Source: Candidatus Berkiella aquae (GTDB lineage: Bacteria > Pseudomonadota > Gammaproteobacteria > Berkiellales > Berkiellaceae). Taken from it: a DNA stretch of 64,000 bases. Shown here piece by piece: positions 55,089 through 64,000 of the stretch. Location of the stretch: the NCBI RefSeq assembly GCF_001431295.2, contig NZ_LKAJ02000001.1, forward strand, positions 930,001 through 994,000. The letters are read 5' to 3'. Position numbers and translations under genes: made by a program. Below the pieces are notes generated by a model, which worked only from the letters and a program-made list of their open reading frames with translations, did no database searches and was not told the DNA's origin. Position 1 is the stretch's first letter; every line of letters begins with the position of its first letter.

Positions 55089-56339
55089 GTGTTATTAACG
55101 TTAGGGATCAGTCATAAAACAGCACCCATTGATGTTCGGGAGAAGCTGGCGTTCACCCAGGAAAATATTCCTGGTGTGTTGGCAGCCCTTTATGGAGAGA
55201 TAGCGCTTGAAGAAGTTGCTCTTCTTTCGACTTGCAATCGAACTGAGTTTTATTTCAGTACGCAAAATCAAGCGAATACTTCCTTTAGACAATTACAGTC
55301 CTGGTGGAAAAACTATTTGACACCCCAATTTGATATGACGCCTTACCTTTATATGTATACCGAAGAGCATGCGGTAAGGCATGTGATGCGTTTGGCTTGT
55401 GGTTTAGATTCGATGGTAATTGGAGAGCCACAAATTTTAGGCCAACTCAAAATAGCTTATCAAACCGCTTCGCAATCTGGTGTGGTTGGCAGAACTTTAT
55501 CACGATTATTCCAAACCAGTTTTTCAGTTGCTAAAAAAATTCGTACCCAAACCGGGATTGCGTCCCATCCGGTATCGATTGCTTATGCTGCAACCACCTT
55601 GGCTAAGCAAATTTTTTGTGATTTAAGCCAAGCAACCGTTGTTTTAATTGGGGCAGGTGAGAATATTGAACTGACTTTGCAACATTTATTAGCAAAGCAG
55701 GTAAAACGAATCATTATTGCAAATCGCACGGTAAGCCATGCAAAAGCATTGGCTGAACGTTATGGTGCGATGGCCGTGGGACTGAATGAATTAGGATGGT
55801 GTTTGCAGCAGGCCGATATTGTTATCAGCTCCATTGCGAGCCCTAAACCGGTTGTGACTAAAACACATGTAGAACAAGCTTTTACCAAACGTCGGCCATT
55901 ATTTATGGTTGACTTAGGCGTTCCGCGAAATATTGAGCCTGATTTAGCGCATAGTGAAGATATTTATTTATATACGGTTGATGATTTACAAGGCTATGTG
56001 AATGAAAATCTGAAAACCAGGCAAAATGCGGCGAAAGATGCTGAAGTATTGATTGAGCATGCATCGGGTGCATATATGGAATGGATGTCAGCGCAGGCGC
56101 AATTAGCCACCGTGCGGCAATTGCGTCTTAAAGCACAAGATATTAAAAATCATGCATTGTCGGCGGCAATCAATCGTTTGCGAAGAGGGGAAGCACCTGA
56201 AAAAGTGTTAACTCAATTTGCACATCAGTTAACCCAAAAATTACTCCATCAACCGACAGTGCAGTTGCGCCAAGCAAGTCTTGAACAATCAGAAGAAAAA
56301 ATAACGGTAGTCAAAGAATTATTCGATTTAAGTGATTAA
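55089..56339 (+). CDS. hemA: Glutamyl-tRNA reductase
   Basis: First committed enzyme of C5-pathway haem synthesis: reduces glutamyl-tRNA to glutamate-1-semialdehyde with NADPH. 416 residues, GTG start at 55089. Active-site Cys49 in LLSTCNRTEFYF, the family segment SMVIGEPQILGQLK, and the NADPH-binding GAGENIELTLQHLL in the middle; the C-terminal helix is the dimer arm. The stop is three bases from prfA, forming the conserved hemA-prfA-prmC operon. Confidence 0.98.
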   Translation: MLLTLGISHKTAPIDVREKLAFTQENIPGVLAALYGEIALEEVALLSTCNRTEFYFSTQNQANTSFRQLQSWWKNYLTPQFDMTPYLYMYTEEHAVRHVMRLACGLDSMVIGEPQILGQLKIAYQTASQSGVVGRTLSRLFQTSFSVAKKIRTQTGIASHPVSIAYAATTLAKQIFCDLSQATVVLIGAGENIELTLQHLLAKQVKRIIIANRTVSHAKALAERYGAMAVGLNELGWCLQQADIVISSIASPKPVVTKTHVEQAFTKRRPLFMVDLGVPRNIEPDLAHSEDIYLYTVDDLQGYVNENLKTRQNAAKDAEVLIEHASGAYMEWMSAQAQLATVRQLRLKAQDIKNHALSAAINRLRRGEAPEKVLTQFAHQLTQKLLHQPTVQLRQASLEQSEEKITVVKELFDLSD

Positions 56340-56342
56340 GTA

Positions 56343-57425
56343 ATGAAACCATCTATTCAAATGAAATTAGCAGGACTGGTTGAGCGTCATGAAGAAGTAG
56401 GCATGATGTTAACCGAACAATCTACGATTCAAAATCAAAATAAATTTCGTGAATTATCGAAAGAATATGCTGATCTTGAACCCTTGGTTGTGACTTTTAA
56501 AAGTTATCAAACCTTATTAGACCAGCAAGTATCTGCCAAAGCGTTACTCAGTGAAGATGATGCAGAGATGCGTGAGATGGCTGAAGAAGAGCTAAAAGAG
56601 GTTGCTGTTAAGATTGAAGAAATTGAGAAAGAACTGCAACTCTTTTTGATACCCAAAGATCCGGATGACGATAAAAACGTCTTTTTAGAAATTCGTGGGG
56701 GCGCAGGCGGTGATGAAGCTGCGATTTTCGCTGGCAATCTATTTAGAATGTATAGCCGTTATGCGGAACAAAAGCGTTGGCGAGTTGAAATTATTAGTGA
56801 AAGCTTTGGTGAACATGGTGGTTACAAAGAAGTGATCGCGCGTATTATTGGGCAAGATGTTTACTCCCATATGAAATTTGAATCAGGAGCACATCGGGTA
56901 CAACGTGTGCCTGAAACCGAAGCACAAGGGCGAATTCATACTTCAACTTGTACGGTTGCCGTGTTGCCTGAGGCGGAAGAAATCGAGAATGTCACCATCA
57001 ACCCGGCTGAATTACGCATTGACACGTATCGTGCTTCGGGTGCAGGTGGTCAGCACGTCAATAAAACCGACTCAGCCGTGCGCATCACCCATCTTCCAAC
57101 CGGTATTGTAGTTGAATGCCAAGACGAACGTTCGCAACATAAAAATCGCGCGAAAGCCATGTCATTGCTGCAATCCAAAATTTTGAATATGCAAAAAGAA
57201 GCACAAAGAGTGGAACAAGCGTCAACACGCAAAAGTTTGGTAGGCACAGGCGATCGTTCAGAGCGTATTCGTACTTATAACTTCCCACAAGGTCGCGTGA
57301 CTGATCATCGTATTAATCTCACGCTTTACAAGTTGGATGAAATTGTTGAAGGTAAAGTGAGTGAATTAATTGAAGCGCTGCGTCAAGAATATCAAGCTGA
57401 ACAATTGGCGACACTTGAACAATAA
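56343..57425 (+). CDS. prfA: Peptide chain release factor 1
   Basis: Recognises UAA and UAG stops. 360 residues, full length. The GGQ catalytic loop is at 235-237 ([16 protein letters not shown]), and the [12 protein letters not shown]-like segment ([18 protein letters not shown]) and [18 protein letters not shown] are typical of RF1. Its stop overlaps the prmC start (TAATG), coupling the two: PrmC methylates the GGQ glutamine. Confidence 0.99.
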   Translation: MKPSIQMKLAGLVERHEEVGMMLTEQSTIQNQNKFRELSKEYADLEPLVVTFKSYQTLLDQQVSAKALLSEDDAEMREMAEEELKEVAVKIEEIEKELQLFLIPKDPDDDKNVFLEIRGGAGGDEAAIFAGNLFRMYSRYAEQKRWRVEIISESFGEHGGYKEVIARIIGQDVYSHMKFESGAHRVQRVPETEAQGRIHTSTCTVAVLPEAEEIENVTINPAELRIDTYRASGAGGQHVNKTDSAVRITHLPTGIVVECQDERSQHKNRAKAMSLLQSKILNMQKEAQRVEQASTRKSLVGTGDRSERIRTYNFPQGRVTDHRINLTLYKLDEIVEGKVSELIEALRQEYQAEQLATLEQ

Positions 57426-58258
57426 TGCAAACCATTGCTCAACTATTAAAGCATGGATACGAATTATTACAGGGAACGGATAATCCCCATTTAGAAGCGC
57501 AATTACTCTTGGCCAAAGCATTAGCATGCGAGCGCATCCAGCTCATTGCTTGGCCAGATAAACAAGTAAGTGATGAGCAAGTGATTGTTTTTCATAAGTT
57601 GGTGCAACGGCGTTGTCAGCATGAACCCATTGCTTATCTACTGGAAGAAAAAGAATTTTGGTCGTTGCCATTTTATGTGAACCAACATGTATTAGTTCCT
57701 CGCCCGGAAACAGAATTATTAGTTGAAACCTTTTTACAATATCTGCCACAAGATGCATTAACTGTTCTTGAATTAGGAACAGGCAGTGGTGCGATTGCGT
57801 GCGCATTAGCCTCTGAAAGGCCGCATTGGCAAATTATTGCAACCGATATTTCGTTTGAAGCATTGAAGGTTGCTAAAAGCAATAGCATGCAATTGAATTT
57901 GCCTAATATTCAGTGGGTACATGCCAATTGGTTTGCTGGACTTTCTTTGCCACCAGTTGCTGCGATTATCAGCAATCCACCTTATTTAAGTGATAGTGAT
58001 CCCCATTTAAAAGAAGATCTGTTACATGAACCCCAATCGGCTTTAGTTTCAGGGAACACAGGGCTTGAAGCTTATGAAACCATTATTGCCAATGCTTTAC
58101 CTTACCTTATACCAGGCGGTTTACTGGCATTTGAACATGGCGCGACACAAAGCCAAGACATCGCTGTATTATTAGCAAAACAGGGGTATGCTGATATTAA
58201 AATATTGAATGATCTAGCAAATATCCCACGTATAACATTAGGCTTTGCCCCCAAATAA
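57425..58258 (+). CDS. prmC: Release factor glutamine methyltransferase
   Basis: 277 residues. SAM-dependent enzyme that methylates Gln of the GGQ motif in release factors. SAM-binding motif LELGTGSGAIACALA at 115-129 and the catalytic NPPY at 184-187 (ISNPPYLSDSDPHL). The N-terminal helical domain precedes VPRPETELLVE, the family marker. Starts inside the prfA stop. Confidence 0.98.
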   Translation: MQTIAQLLKHGYELLQGTDNPHLEAQLLLAKALACERIQLIAWPDKQVSDEQVIVFHKLVQRRCQHEPIAYLLEEKEFWSLPFYVNQHVLVPRPETELLVETFLQYLPQDALTVLELGTGSGAIACALASERPHWQIIATDISFEALKVAKSNSMQLNLPNIQWVHANWFAGLSLPPVAAIISNPPYLSDSDPHLKEDLLHEPQSALVSGNTGLEAYETIIANALPYLIPGGLLAFEHGATQSQDIAVLLAKQGYADIKILNDLANIPRITLGFAPK

Positions 58259-58260
58259 AA

Positions 58261-58280
58261 AACGGGCCATAAGGCCCGTT
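58261..58280. terminator. Two-way terminator between prmC and the next gene
   Basis: AACGGGCC (58261-58268) pairs with GGCCCGTT (58273-58280) around ATAA, with A-rich and T-rich flanks. It serves both prmC and the convergent gene ending at 58285. Confidence 0.9.
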
Positions 58281-58284
58281 TATG

Positions 58285-58980
58285 TTACTTCCTTTTAGCT
58301 GTGCGAGCAGGGTTTTTTCTTGTAGCAGCCTCTGCTTTTTTATCTTGTTTTTTATCGTTGCCTTTTGCTTGTCGAGCAGGAGCTTTATGCAATACCGCAG
58401 GTGCAGGTTGCGCAACTTGAACATGGCTATTTTCTTCTTCGCTGCTGTCATCTTCTGAATCAACAGTTTCGTTGTAAAAATTTCTAAGTTCGGCTAAGGA
58501 AGGTATTTGATGACCACCTGCAGACTGTTGTTGAATATTCTCAGCTAATTCATTTGCAGCCATTGCACCCAATGCTTGCATTCCACCAAGTGCATTTTGA
58601 GTTGCAGTGATACTGTGCTCAGTATAGGTTCTAAGCGTTTCGGCAATATCCGCCTGATGTCCTTCCAAACTGTTGATCATAGCTGGTACTCTTGCGAAAT
58701 TTTTCATTCTTTTATTTGTTTTCGTCAAGGCTTGTTCCATTTGTGTCAACGTTTTTTCATCTAATCGTTGCGCAATAGCATCAACCCGATTAAATAATGA
58801 ATAAATCCGAGCAGCAAAATAGCTAGCTGCGCCAGCAAGTAAAGTTACTCCAACAACAGGTAAGAGTGCTAAACCTAAACCATAGAATGCGAATGCACCA
58901 GCAGACACAGCACCTGAGATGGTAAAAAGGCTGCGATAAACTAGAGTGCTGCTGCTTTGTTCGGATGTTTTTTTAGACAT
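58285..58980 (-). CDS. Membrane protein with basic tail
   Basis: 231 residues; AGGA nine bases before the ATG. A long hydrophobic region at about 15-60 (GAVSAGAFAFYGLGLALLPV, LLAGAASYFAARIYSLF) probably makes two helices. A helical, coiled-coil-like middle follows, then a strongly basic tail (KKQDKKAEAATRKNPARTAK). The basic tail is phasin-like or histone-like in composition, but no family fits. Possibly a nucleic-acid- or polymer-binding membrane protein. Converges on prmC. Confidence 0.7.
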   Translation of the reverse strand: MSKKTSEQSSSTLVYRSLFTISGAVSAGAFAFYGLGLALLPVVGVTLLAGAASYFAARIYSLFNRVDAIAQRLDEKTLTQMEQALTKTNKRMKNFARVPAMINSLEGHQADIAETLRTYTEHSITATQNALGGMQALGAMAANELAENIQQQSAGGHQIPSLAELRNFYNETVDSEDDSSEEENSHVQVAQPAPAVLHKAPARQAKGNDKKQDKKAEAATRKNPARTAKRK

Positions 58981-59190
58981 AGAATGTTTCCTAAAATATT
59001 CGAAATTTATTTAACTTGATTATTGAGGGCAAACGTTAACATCCTGACATCTGCTGAACAAGTTGGGAGAATCTCTTGTGTTTGATAATCAAATAACTTA
59101 TTTGTGTGTTTTATTGTTTACTTTCAAACTAACTGTGGCTAATATCCGTTTTATCATTTATCTACTCAATTGAGCGCAAAAAGGTGAAAC

Positions 59191-59463
59191 ATGAGAGCTT
59201 TAACAAGTTATGAAAATGAATTAATTTCTGGTGGTTGTAATAGTTGCGAACGAGCTGCGCTACGTGAATCGGTGGTTGATACAAGCTTGATTGTTGCTCC
59301 TTTTCTGGGTGTTGAACTAGGGATGACTGCAGTAGCCGGCATGGGCTTAGGTTATACGATTGGTGGCGCTGTATTGGGTGCTTATGCTGCAATTGCTGCT
59401 TTACCACTTGCTACACGAATTGGTTTAGAAATGGCTTTCGTTGTACACGACGTATTAGCATAA
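59191..59463 (+). CDS. Double-glycine-leader peptide 1 (bacteriocin-like)
   Basis: 90 residues. The leader MRALTSYENELISGG ends in a double glycine at 14-15, as in peptides cut and exported by C39-type ABC transporters. The mature part begins CNSCERAAL, then is hydrophobic and Gly/Ala-rich (GVELGMTAVAGMGLGYTIGG, AVLGAYAAIAALPLATRIGL), like pore-forming class II bacteriocins. AAGGTG lies five bases before the ATG. Its paralogue follows, each with its own terminator. No processing transporter or immunity gene is next to it. Confidence 0.7.
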   Translation: MRALTSYENELISGGCNSCERAALRESVVDTSLIVAPFLGVELGMTAVAGMGLGYTIGGAVLGAYAAIAALPLATRIGLEMAFVVHDVLA

Positions 59464-59469
59464 TTAAAT

Positions 59470-59507
59470 GGACATCCAAAAAGATTAAAAAGTTTTTTTG
59501 GGTGTCC
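59470..59507 (+). terminator. Terminator of leader peptide 1
   Basis: GGACATCCAAAAA pairs with TTTTTTTGGGTGTCC (one G-T pair), with the T run inside the right arm. Closely resembles the hairpin after the second peptide gene at 59870. Confidence 0.75.
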
Positions 59508-59554
59508 TATCAGCGCTATCACCGTTTTTTCCATTTAATATAGAAGTATCAAAC

Positions 59555-59848
59555 ATGAGAGAATTAACCCGTTTTGAAAGCGAATTCGTTGCAGGTGGCA
59601 GTGATGTCTGTGAGCGGGATATTTGTAATCGTGATGGACTTTGTGAATTAACCATGTTTACAAGCCTATTGGTTGCTCCTCTTATTGGTGCTCACCTTGG
59701 TATGAGTATGGTAGCAGGCATGGGAATAAATTATACCCTCGGTGGTTTAGCGTTGGGAACGTATGCTGGCATTGTGACGGCTCCTATCGCTGCGTTATTT
59801 GGTTTAAAAGTAGCGTATGCTGTAATCGATACCGTACCGACGAATTAA
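59555..59848 (+). CDS. Double-glycine-leader peptide 2 (bacteriocin-like)
   Basis: 97 residues from the ATG at 59555 (an upstream in-frame start would add an unrelated hydrophobic stretch). Leader MRELTRFESEFVAGG, then SDVCERDICNRDGLCELT with four cysteines, and a hydrophobic Gly-rich part aligned with peptide 1 (GAHLGMSMVAGMGINYTLGG). The leader style MRELTxxE...GG is common in gammaproteobacteria. Two related peptides side by side could act as a two-component pair. Confidence 0.7.
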   Translation: MRELTRFESEFVAGGSDVCERDICNRDGLCELTMFTSLLVAPLIGAHLGMSMVAGMGINYTLGGLALGTYAGIVTAPIAALFGLKVAYAVIDTVPTN

Positions 59849-59869
59849 TCGCCTTAATTTTCATTGAAA

Positions 59870-59908
59870 GGACATCCAAATTTTTAAAAAAGATTTTTGA
59901 GTGTTCTG
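59870..59908 (+). terminator. Terminator of leader peptide 2
   Basis: GGACATCCAAATTTTT pairs imperfectly with AGATTTTTGAGTGTTCT. Same design and spacing as the hairpin at 59470, indicating that gene and terminator duplicated together. Confidence 0.65.
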
Positions 59909-59947
59909 CAGCTTCTATTTAATTTCCCTCTCTTATATTTCATTATT

Positions 59948-60076
59948 ATGGTAGCATCATTGTCTAATAGTAATATCAATATAAATTCAGCGAATAATGC
60001 TGCATTTTTTACATTAAATTCAGGTAGTCTAGTTAATGCGACTACTTCTATTGCCGGTGTGCGTGTAAACTTATAA
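59948..60076 (+). CDS. Possible third short peptide
   Basis: 42 codons: MVASLSNSNININSANNAAF, then FTLNSGSLVNATTSIAGVRV. Asn/Ser-rich and unlike the two peptides before it; no double glycine. The ribosome site is poor. It may be a chance frame or the end of a lost gene. Confidence 0.25.
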   Translation: MVASLSNSNININSANNAAFFTLNSGSLVNATTSIAGVRVNL

Positions 60077-60230
60077 AATTGACTGAATTATACAGCGCAA
60101 GTAAAAACTAACCATCCCTTACATGATGCCGTTTATCTGGTAATAAATACCGTATACCAACTTATCATGGTTTATATTAATTTCATTTCTTACTATCTGG
60201 TGATAGTTGTTTAGCTTGAGATGAAAAGTG

Positions 60231-62159
60231 ATGCCTAGTCAAAAACGTAATAAAGTGATTTCCCAATATTTGGCAACAATTTTAGATGAGTATTCTCAAA
60301 AAGTATTTGATTCCGAAGAAAATACCTTATCCCATTTTTATTTGACTATCAGTGGAATGATGTTTGAAAAAGAAGGATTTCTGGCGCAGGCTTTTTTATG
60401 TTACCAATCAAGTACTCATCCCTTTTCACGCTATAGCTGTGGCTATTTTTATGAACATGGCATTGGTGGAGCGAAGAAAAAGCTTGAAAAAGCTCATAGC
60501 TGTTATGCTGAGGTTAAAGAGCAGATTAAAGAAGCGAATACAGAAGAGGGTGAAATAAATGATGAAGACTCACCCCCTGAAGCGAAAACATCATCTGATG
60601 AACAATTTGAGCTTCCCACAATAGAAAGAGCGGCACAAATCGATGCCATCATTCAAAATGCCATTCGTTCACATTCACAGAAAATACATAATAATGATTT
60701 TCATCAATTATTAATAGGGTTGCTGTACGAGAAATTAGGATATCCTATTCAAGCTTTTCTTTTGTATAAAAAAGTGGATAAATTAACGCAAGCCTCATAT
60801 GCCATGGGTTATTTTTATGAAAAAGGTTTGGGCGTTCCTTGCAACATTGAAAAGGCGAAAAAATATTATCAAAAAGCAAATGCATTAAATTTGCCAAAAG
60901 CGGAATCAGCACATACAACTTCTGATCTGCAGGTGCATGAGGTTCTTACAACCGATACGGATAAAAGTAAAGAGATTTTACCTAATGCTCAGATATCAGA
61001 GATAACTAAGAGCTTAGCGGTTGAACCCGCTATTTCCGAGGTGGTTACCCCTATCGTTCCCGAACGAGACAAGTCTCCCAAAACATTGTTATTTTCGGCT
61101 AATCAGTTAGTACCTAAGGCAACGGCTAAAGATGAATTAAAAACACTTGGAGAGAGATTTCATTCTTTACGCTCAAAAGAGGGGATCACCCAAGCTGAAT
61201 TGTTACCTTCTTATTTAGGTATGATGAGAATTTTAGAAACTAGAGCTAAAGCTATTGATGAAAAATTAGATTCACCTAAAGAAAATTTGATACGATCTTG
61301 CTGTGAGATGATTAAGCTTGATAAAAAATTTCCCTTGCAGCAATTTGCAGGTGATATTGCGATAGACGATAAAATTCAATTGCAATTTTATAAATTTAAA
61401 GCACATTATTATTTGTCTAAGCACGCATTAGAAAATGACCATCGCGAAGCGCATCGCAAGCAAGCGATCATGGAAGCAAAACATTATTGTGAATTAACTG
61501 CTGGATATTCGACTGCCGCATCGCAAAATATTAAAAACTATTATGCTCAAAATGTATTTTATAATGCAATAAAAGAGTTGGTTAAAAATCGTTATTTTTC
61601 GCAAACAATGGTGAGTTTGATTGCCTTAGGCTTGGCAAGAATTCATCGCAATGGCGGCGGAACATTCTTTCAGGTGTTTGCAAAGGAACGATTTTGTTCT
61701 ATTCAAAGCTATAAACTTGCATTAGATTTAATGCAATCGGCTTTAACTGTGGCAAAAGATCGTAGACCTAGGGATACCACCATTAGAGAAATTAACTTTA
61801 TGAAGACGACTTTTGCCAAAGAGGTGAAAACAATACAAGAGAATAATCCAGATATTGTGAATACTTCAAGAGAGCCAATTAAGCTTTCACCAAAAGAAAG
61901 TGAAGAAAAATTATTTGCTCTATTGGATAATTATTTTATAACCATAGAAGCGCTATTTTCCAAGGATCTGTTTGAAGCCATCCCTCATATAATGCGTAAC
62001 GTACATGAATATCTCAATAAAGAACAATATCTAGAGCAATCGATTTACGTGCTGACTGATGCAGCTCGTGATATTGACCAAGTTATGCATACCCAAGTTC
62101 AATCCTCACAAGGCGCTGATGAAACCAAAAGAACAAAAAGCCAAGGGGTTAGGGCTTAA
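60231..62159 (+). CDS. Sel1-like repeat protein
   Basis: 642 residues from the ATG at 60231 (a GTG one codon upstream is also possible). The N-terminal third has Sel1-type units (YSCGYFYEHGIGGAKKKLEK, then YAMGYFYEKGLGVPCNIEKA) separated by an acidic linker. The rest is helical without motifs, and the C-terminus is polar. No signal peptide. Sel1 proteins in Legionella and Coxiella bind host proteins during infection; inferred here. The cluster end gene follows 84 bases later on the same strand. Confidence 0.85.
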   Translation: MPSQKRNKVISQYLATILDEYSQKVFDSEENTLSHFYLTISGMMFEKEGFLAQAFLCYQSSTHPFSRYSCGYFYEHGIGGAKKKLEKAHSCYAEVKEQIKEANTEEGEINDEDSPPEAKTSSDEQFELPTIERAAQIDAIIQNAIRSHSQKIHNNDFHQLLIGLLYEKLGYPIQAFLLYKKVDKLTQASYAMGYFYEKGLGVPCNIEKAKKYYQKANALNLPKAESAHTTSDLQVHEVLTTDTDKSKEILPNAQISEITKSLAVEPAISEVVTPIVPERDKSPKTLLFSANQLVPKATAKDELKTLGERFHSLRSKEGITQAELLPSYLGMMRILETRAKAIDEKLDSPKENLIRSCCEMIKLDKKFPLQQFAGDIAIDDKIQLQFYKFKAHYYLSKHALENDHREAHRKQAIMEAKHYCELTAGYSTAASQNIKNYYAQNVFYNAIKELVKNRYFSQTMVSLIALGLARIHRNGGGTFFQVFAKERFCSIQSYKLALDLMQSALTVAKDRRPRDTTIREINFMKTTFAKEVKTIQENNPDIVNTSREPIKLSPKESEEKLFALLDNYFITIEALFSKDLFEAIPHIMRNVHEYLNKEQYLEQSIYVLTDAARDIDQVMHTQVQSSQGADETKRTKSQGVRA

Positions 62160-62243
62160 ATAGGTGTATCTGCCCTATTCTCGAACTTTTTATGCTTATT
62201 TTTGTTCTAATAAGATAAAAAATAGGCAAGGTAAAGTAGGGCG

Positions 62244-64000
62244 ATGGTAACTGAAGTAGATATCGAGCAATTAAAAGAGATATTACCTGAGGATTTGTTT
62301 ACCAAGATCTTTCCAGGTGGCAATTTAAATGTAGTGGATCCTACAGGAAAGACTGCTGTGCATTATCTTGCGTTCAAGGGCGAACAGCATTTATTAGAGA
62401 AAATAGTTGCAGAGGGAGCAGATGTCAATAAAGCTGCCAATAATGGTAACACGCCTCTTCATTATGCCTGCCAAACAGGTGCAATATCGTTAATACAATA
62501 TTTGCTAAAAAATATGAATAATCCTTCAGCCACTAATAGTGAAGGTCAAACGGCATTACAAGTTGCGCTTGAATATGATGCCACTATTTCTGCAATTATA
62601 TTACTGAAACACCCAGAATTTAAGGAACATCTTGAAGATAAAGATATCTATGGACGTAGTGCTCTGGATATTATTGCAGAATATCAGCTAGAAGATTTAT
62701 TTCCGTCGCTTAACGTTGATTTTGCAGAAAGACCCAATTATGGCAAGCCATTAGTTGACGTTTCGCAAAGTGTTATTAATGAAAAATTACGAAATTATCT
62801 TAGCTTGCATGGAAGAATGAGTGATGAATTAATTGATGATAATGGGGCTTGTAATGGGTGGTCATTTTTGTATCAACTTTATGAAGATACGGGTCAAGAA
62901 GAAATTTTTTATCAATTGCTTGAATTTATTGAAAGTTGGGATGGTGAAATTGAATCTTTGCAAAAAATGGAGATCCCCGCGCCTTTAAAAGAGAAATATC
63001 GCAATGCTCAAGAAATATTTGAGCAAACTATTAATGATCTGATTGTGTTTCATCACGATTCCATTGCAGTCAATGAATTGGATTTGGGGTATAAACAAAA
63101 ATGGCGCCAAAAACAATATGAATTAGTGAAAGGTAAAAATGATACCCGCCAATTAAATAGCTTACTGTATTTTCCTATGCATTATCTCAATCAAAAACAA
63201 CTGATTGAGATGTTTCACTATTTTTCACAAAAACCAGGTTCCTTTGTTGATTTAGGTGGTGCTGGTCATAGCGTTAGCGTCACGGTGATGCCCAATGAGA
63301 AATTTAAGTATTTTGATTCAAATGCCAGAGGAAAAATACAGGTTTTTAATTCTGCAGAAGAATTGGTAAAAACAATTGTTAATTTAAAATTTCGTGAACT
63401 TAATATGATACAGCCTGATGGCACATTTGAAGTGAGAATGGGGGTTTATCAATTTAGTGACAAAATAACATTAGATGAGAAAAGCGGGTTCACACCACCT
63501 CCCTTGCATAATAGTGCAATGCTTTTTTCTCCATTACATTATGCTGTGCTAAACAAAGATCAAAAACAACTAAATATAAACCTCATAGAGAATAGAAAAG
63601 GGATTAATCAGAACGATGCGATGGGATTTAGTGCATTAACCTGGGCTGGATGTTTAAATGATGTTGAAAGCATTAGATATTTGGTAGAAAGTGGGGCCGA
63701 TATCAATCATGCTGATAATTTTGGAGAAACGCCGCTTATTCAAGCGATAAGATGTAATCATATAGAAGCTGTCAAAAAATTGATTGCTTTAGGTGCAGAT
63801 ATTAATCAAAAAGATAATATAGGCCAAACGCCATTGAATCATGCTGCAAAAAATGGTTGTTTTGAAATTGTTGGTCTTCTTAGTAATTTAGAGGGCATTA
63901 AGTTAGATGAGCCCGACAACGTTGGGCAAACGCCTTTAATGAACGCCGTAGAAAAAGGTTATCATCGTGTTGTCAAAAAATTAATTAAAAAAGATATTAA
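62244..64000 (+). CDS. Ankyrin repeats flanking a predicted YopT-like cysteine protease (runs off the right edge)
   Basis: 585 codons to the edge, frame open. GTAGG precedes the ATG closely. Residues 30-160 are ankyrin units (VNKAANNGNTPLHYACQTGA). A protease-like domain at about 175-400 holds Cys203 (DDNGACNGWSFLYQLYE), His342 (LGGAGHSVSVTVM) and Asp358 (FKYFDSNARG), with a His-Asp spacing of 16, as in the 42993-44504 protein and YopT. The two domains also share ESWDGEIESLQ-like and FEQTINDL segments. More ankyrin units follow (YLVESGADINHADNFGETPL). Putative host-directed protease; the C-terminus lies outside the window. Confidence 0.85.
   Translation, partial: MVTEVDIEQLKEILPEDLFTKIFPGGNLNVVDPTGKTAVHYLAFKGEQHLLEKIVAEGADVNKAANNGNTPLHYACQTGAISLIQYLLKNMNNPSATNSEGQTALQVALEYDATISAIILLKHPEFKEHLEDKDIYGRSALDIIAEYQLEDLFPSLNVDFAERPNYGKPLVDVSQSVINEKLRNYLSLHGRMSDELIDDNGACNGWSFLYQLYEDTGQEEIFYQLLEFIESWDGEIESLQKMEIPAPLKEKYRNAQEIFEQTINDLIVFHHDSIAVNELDLGYKQKWRQKQYELVKGKNDTRQLNSLLYFPMHYLNQKQLIEMFHYFSQKPGSFVDLGGAGHSVSVTVMPNEKFKYFDSNARGKIQVFNSAEELVKTIVNLKFRELNMIQPDGTFEVRMGVYQFSDKITLDEKSGFTPPPLHNSAMLFSPLHYAVLNKDQKQLNINLIENRKGINQNDAMGFSALTWAGCLNDVESIRYLVESGADINHADNFGETPLIQAIRCNHIEAVKKLIALGADINQKDNIGQTPLNHAAKNGCFEIVGLLSNLEGIKLDEPDNVGQTPLMNAVEKGYHRVVKKLIKKDI

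Overview
The window is low-GC gammaproteobacterial DNA with two textures. A conserved housekeeping block (about 44.8-58.3 kb) has the gene order ychF-pth-rplY-prs-tRNA-Gln-ispE-lolB, a secreted TPR gene, then hemA-prfA-prmC, as in many gammaproteobacteria. The rest is accessory: large ankyrin, Sel1/TPR and F-box-like proteins, predicted cysteine-protease domains, truncated duplicates, decaying genes and short inverted-repeat elements. This mix is typical of an intracellular, amoeba- or protist-associated member of the Legionellales/Coxiella side. Several F-box-like proteins start with nuclear-localisation-like basic stretches, which would fit an intranuclear lineage such as Candidatus Berkiella. 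That assignment is an inference; no marker here fixes the species.

Layout. 0-5.6 kb: 5' part of a catalase gene (minus), a nested pair of mobile palindromic elements, a small hypothetical gene converging on a P450-like gene across a shared palindrome, and a long coiled-coil membrane protein. 5.6-15.2 kb: a giant ankyrin protein with a possible clan-CE-like protease domain, a catalase duplicate broken by an IS110 remnant, an ankyrin membrane protein, a decayed glutathione S-transferase and a Sel1-repeat protein. 15.4-25 kb: small membrane proteins, a helical hypothetical protein, an ABC exporter, a phage tape-measure-like remnant, an orphan umuC, an ankyrin protein, a CI/LexA-like repressor and tRNA-Met. 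25-37 kb: hypothetical proteins and a cluster of five F-box-like paralogues, plus one decayed copy. Three of them share a conserved leader of about 255 bp with hairpins next to the start codon, and their proteins carry 29-residue repeats. 37-44.5 kb: M20 amidohydrolase, aldo/keto reductase, a secreted protein, a CMD-family protein, a histidine kinase and response regulator pair, and an ankyrin protein with a YopT-like Cys-His-Asp arrangement. 44.8-58.3 kb: the housekeeping block, with an L,D-transpeptidase, an outer-membrane barrel and an esterase. 58.3-64 kb: a membrane protein, two double-glycine-leader peptides with matching terminators, a Sel1-repeat protein, and a second ankyrin/YopT-like protein that runs off the end.

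How it fits together. The accessory proteins look like a host-manipulation arsenal: F-box proteins would recruit host SCF ubiquitin ligase, ankyrin and Sel1 repeats bind host proteins, and protease domains would act on host targets. No secretion system lies in the window, so their export is inferred. Repeated duplication and decay (two catalases, an M20 3' fragment carried beside an F-box gene, five or six F-box copies) show that this part of the genome expands by segmental duplication and is reshaped by small mobile elements.
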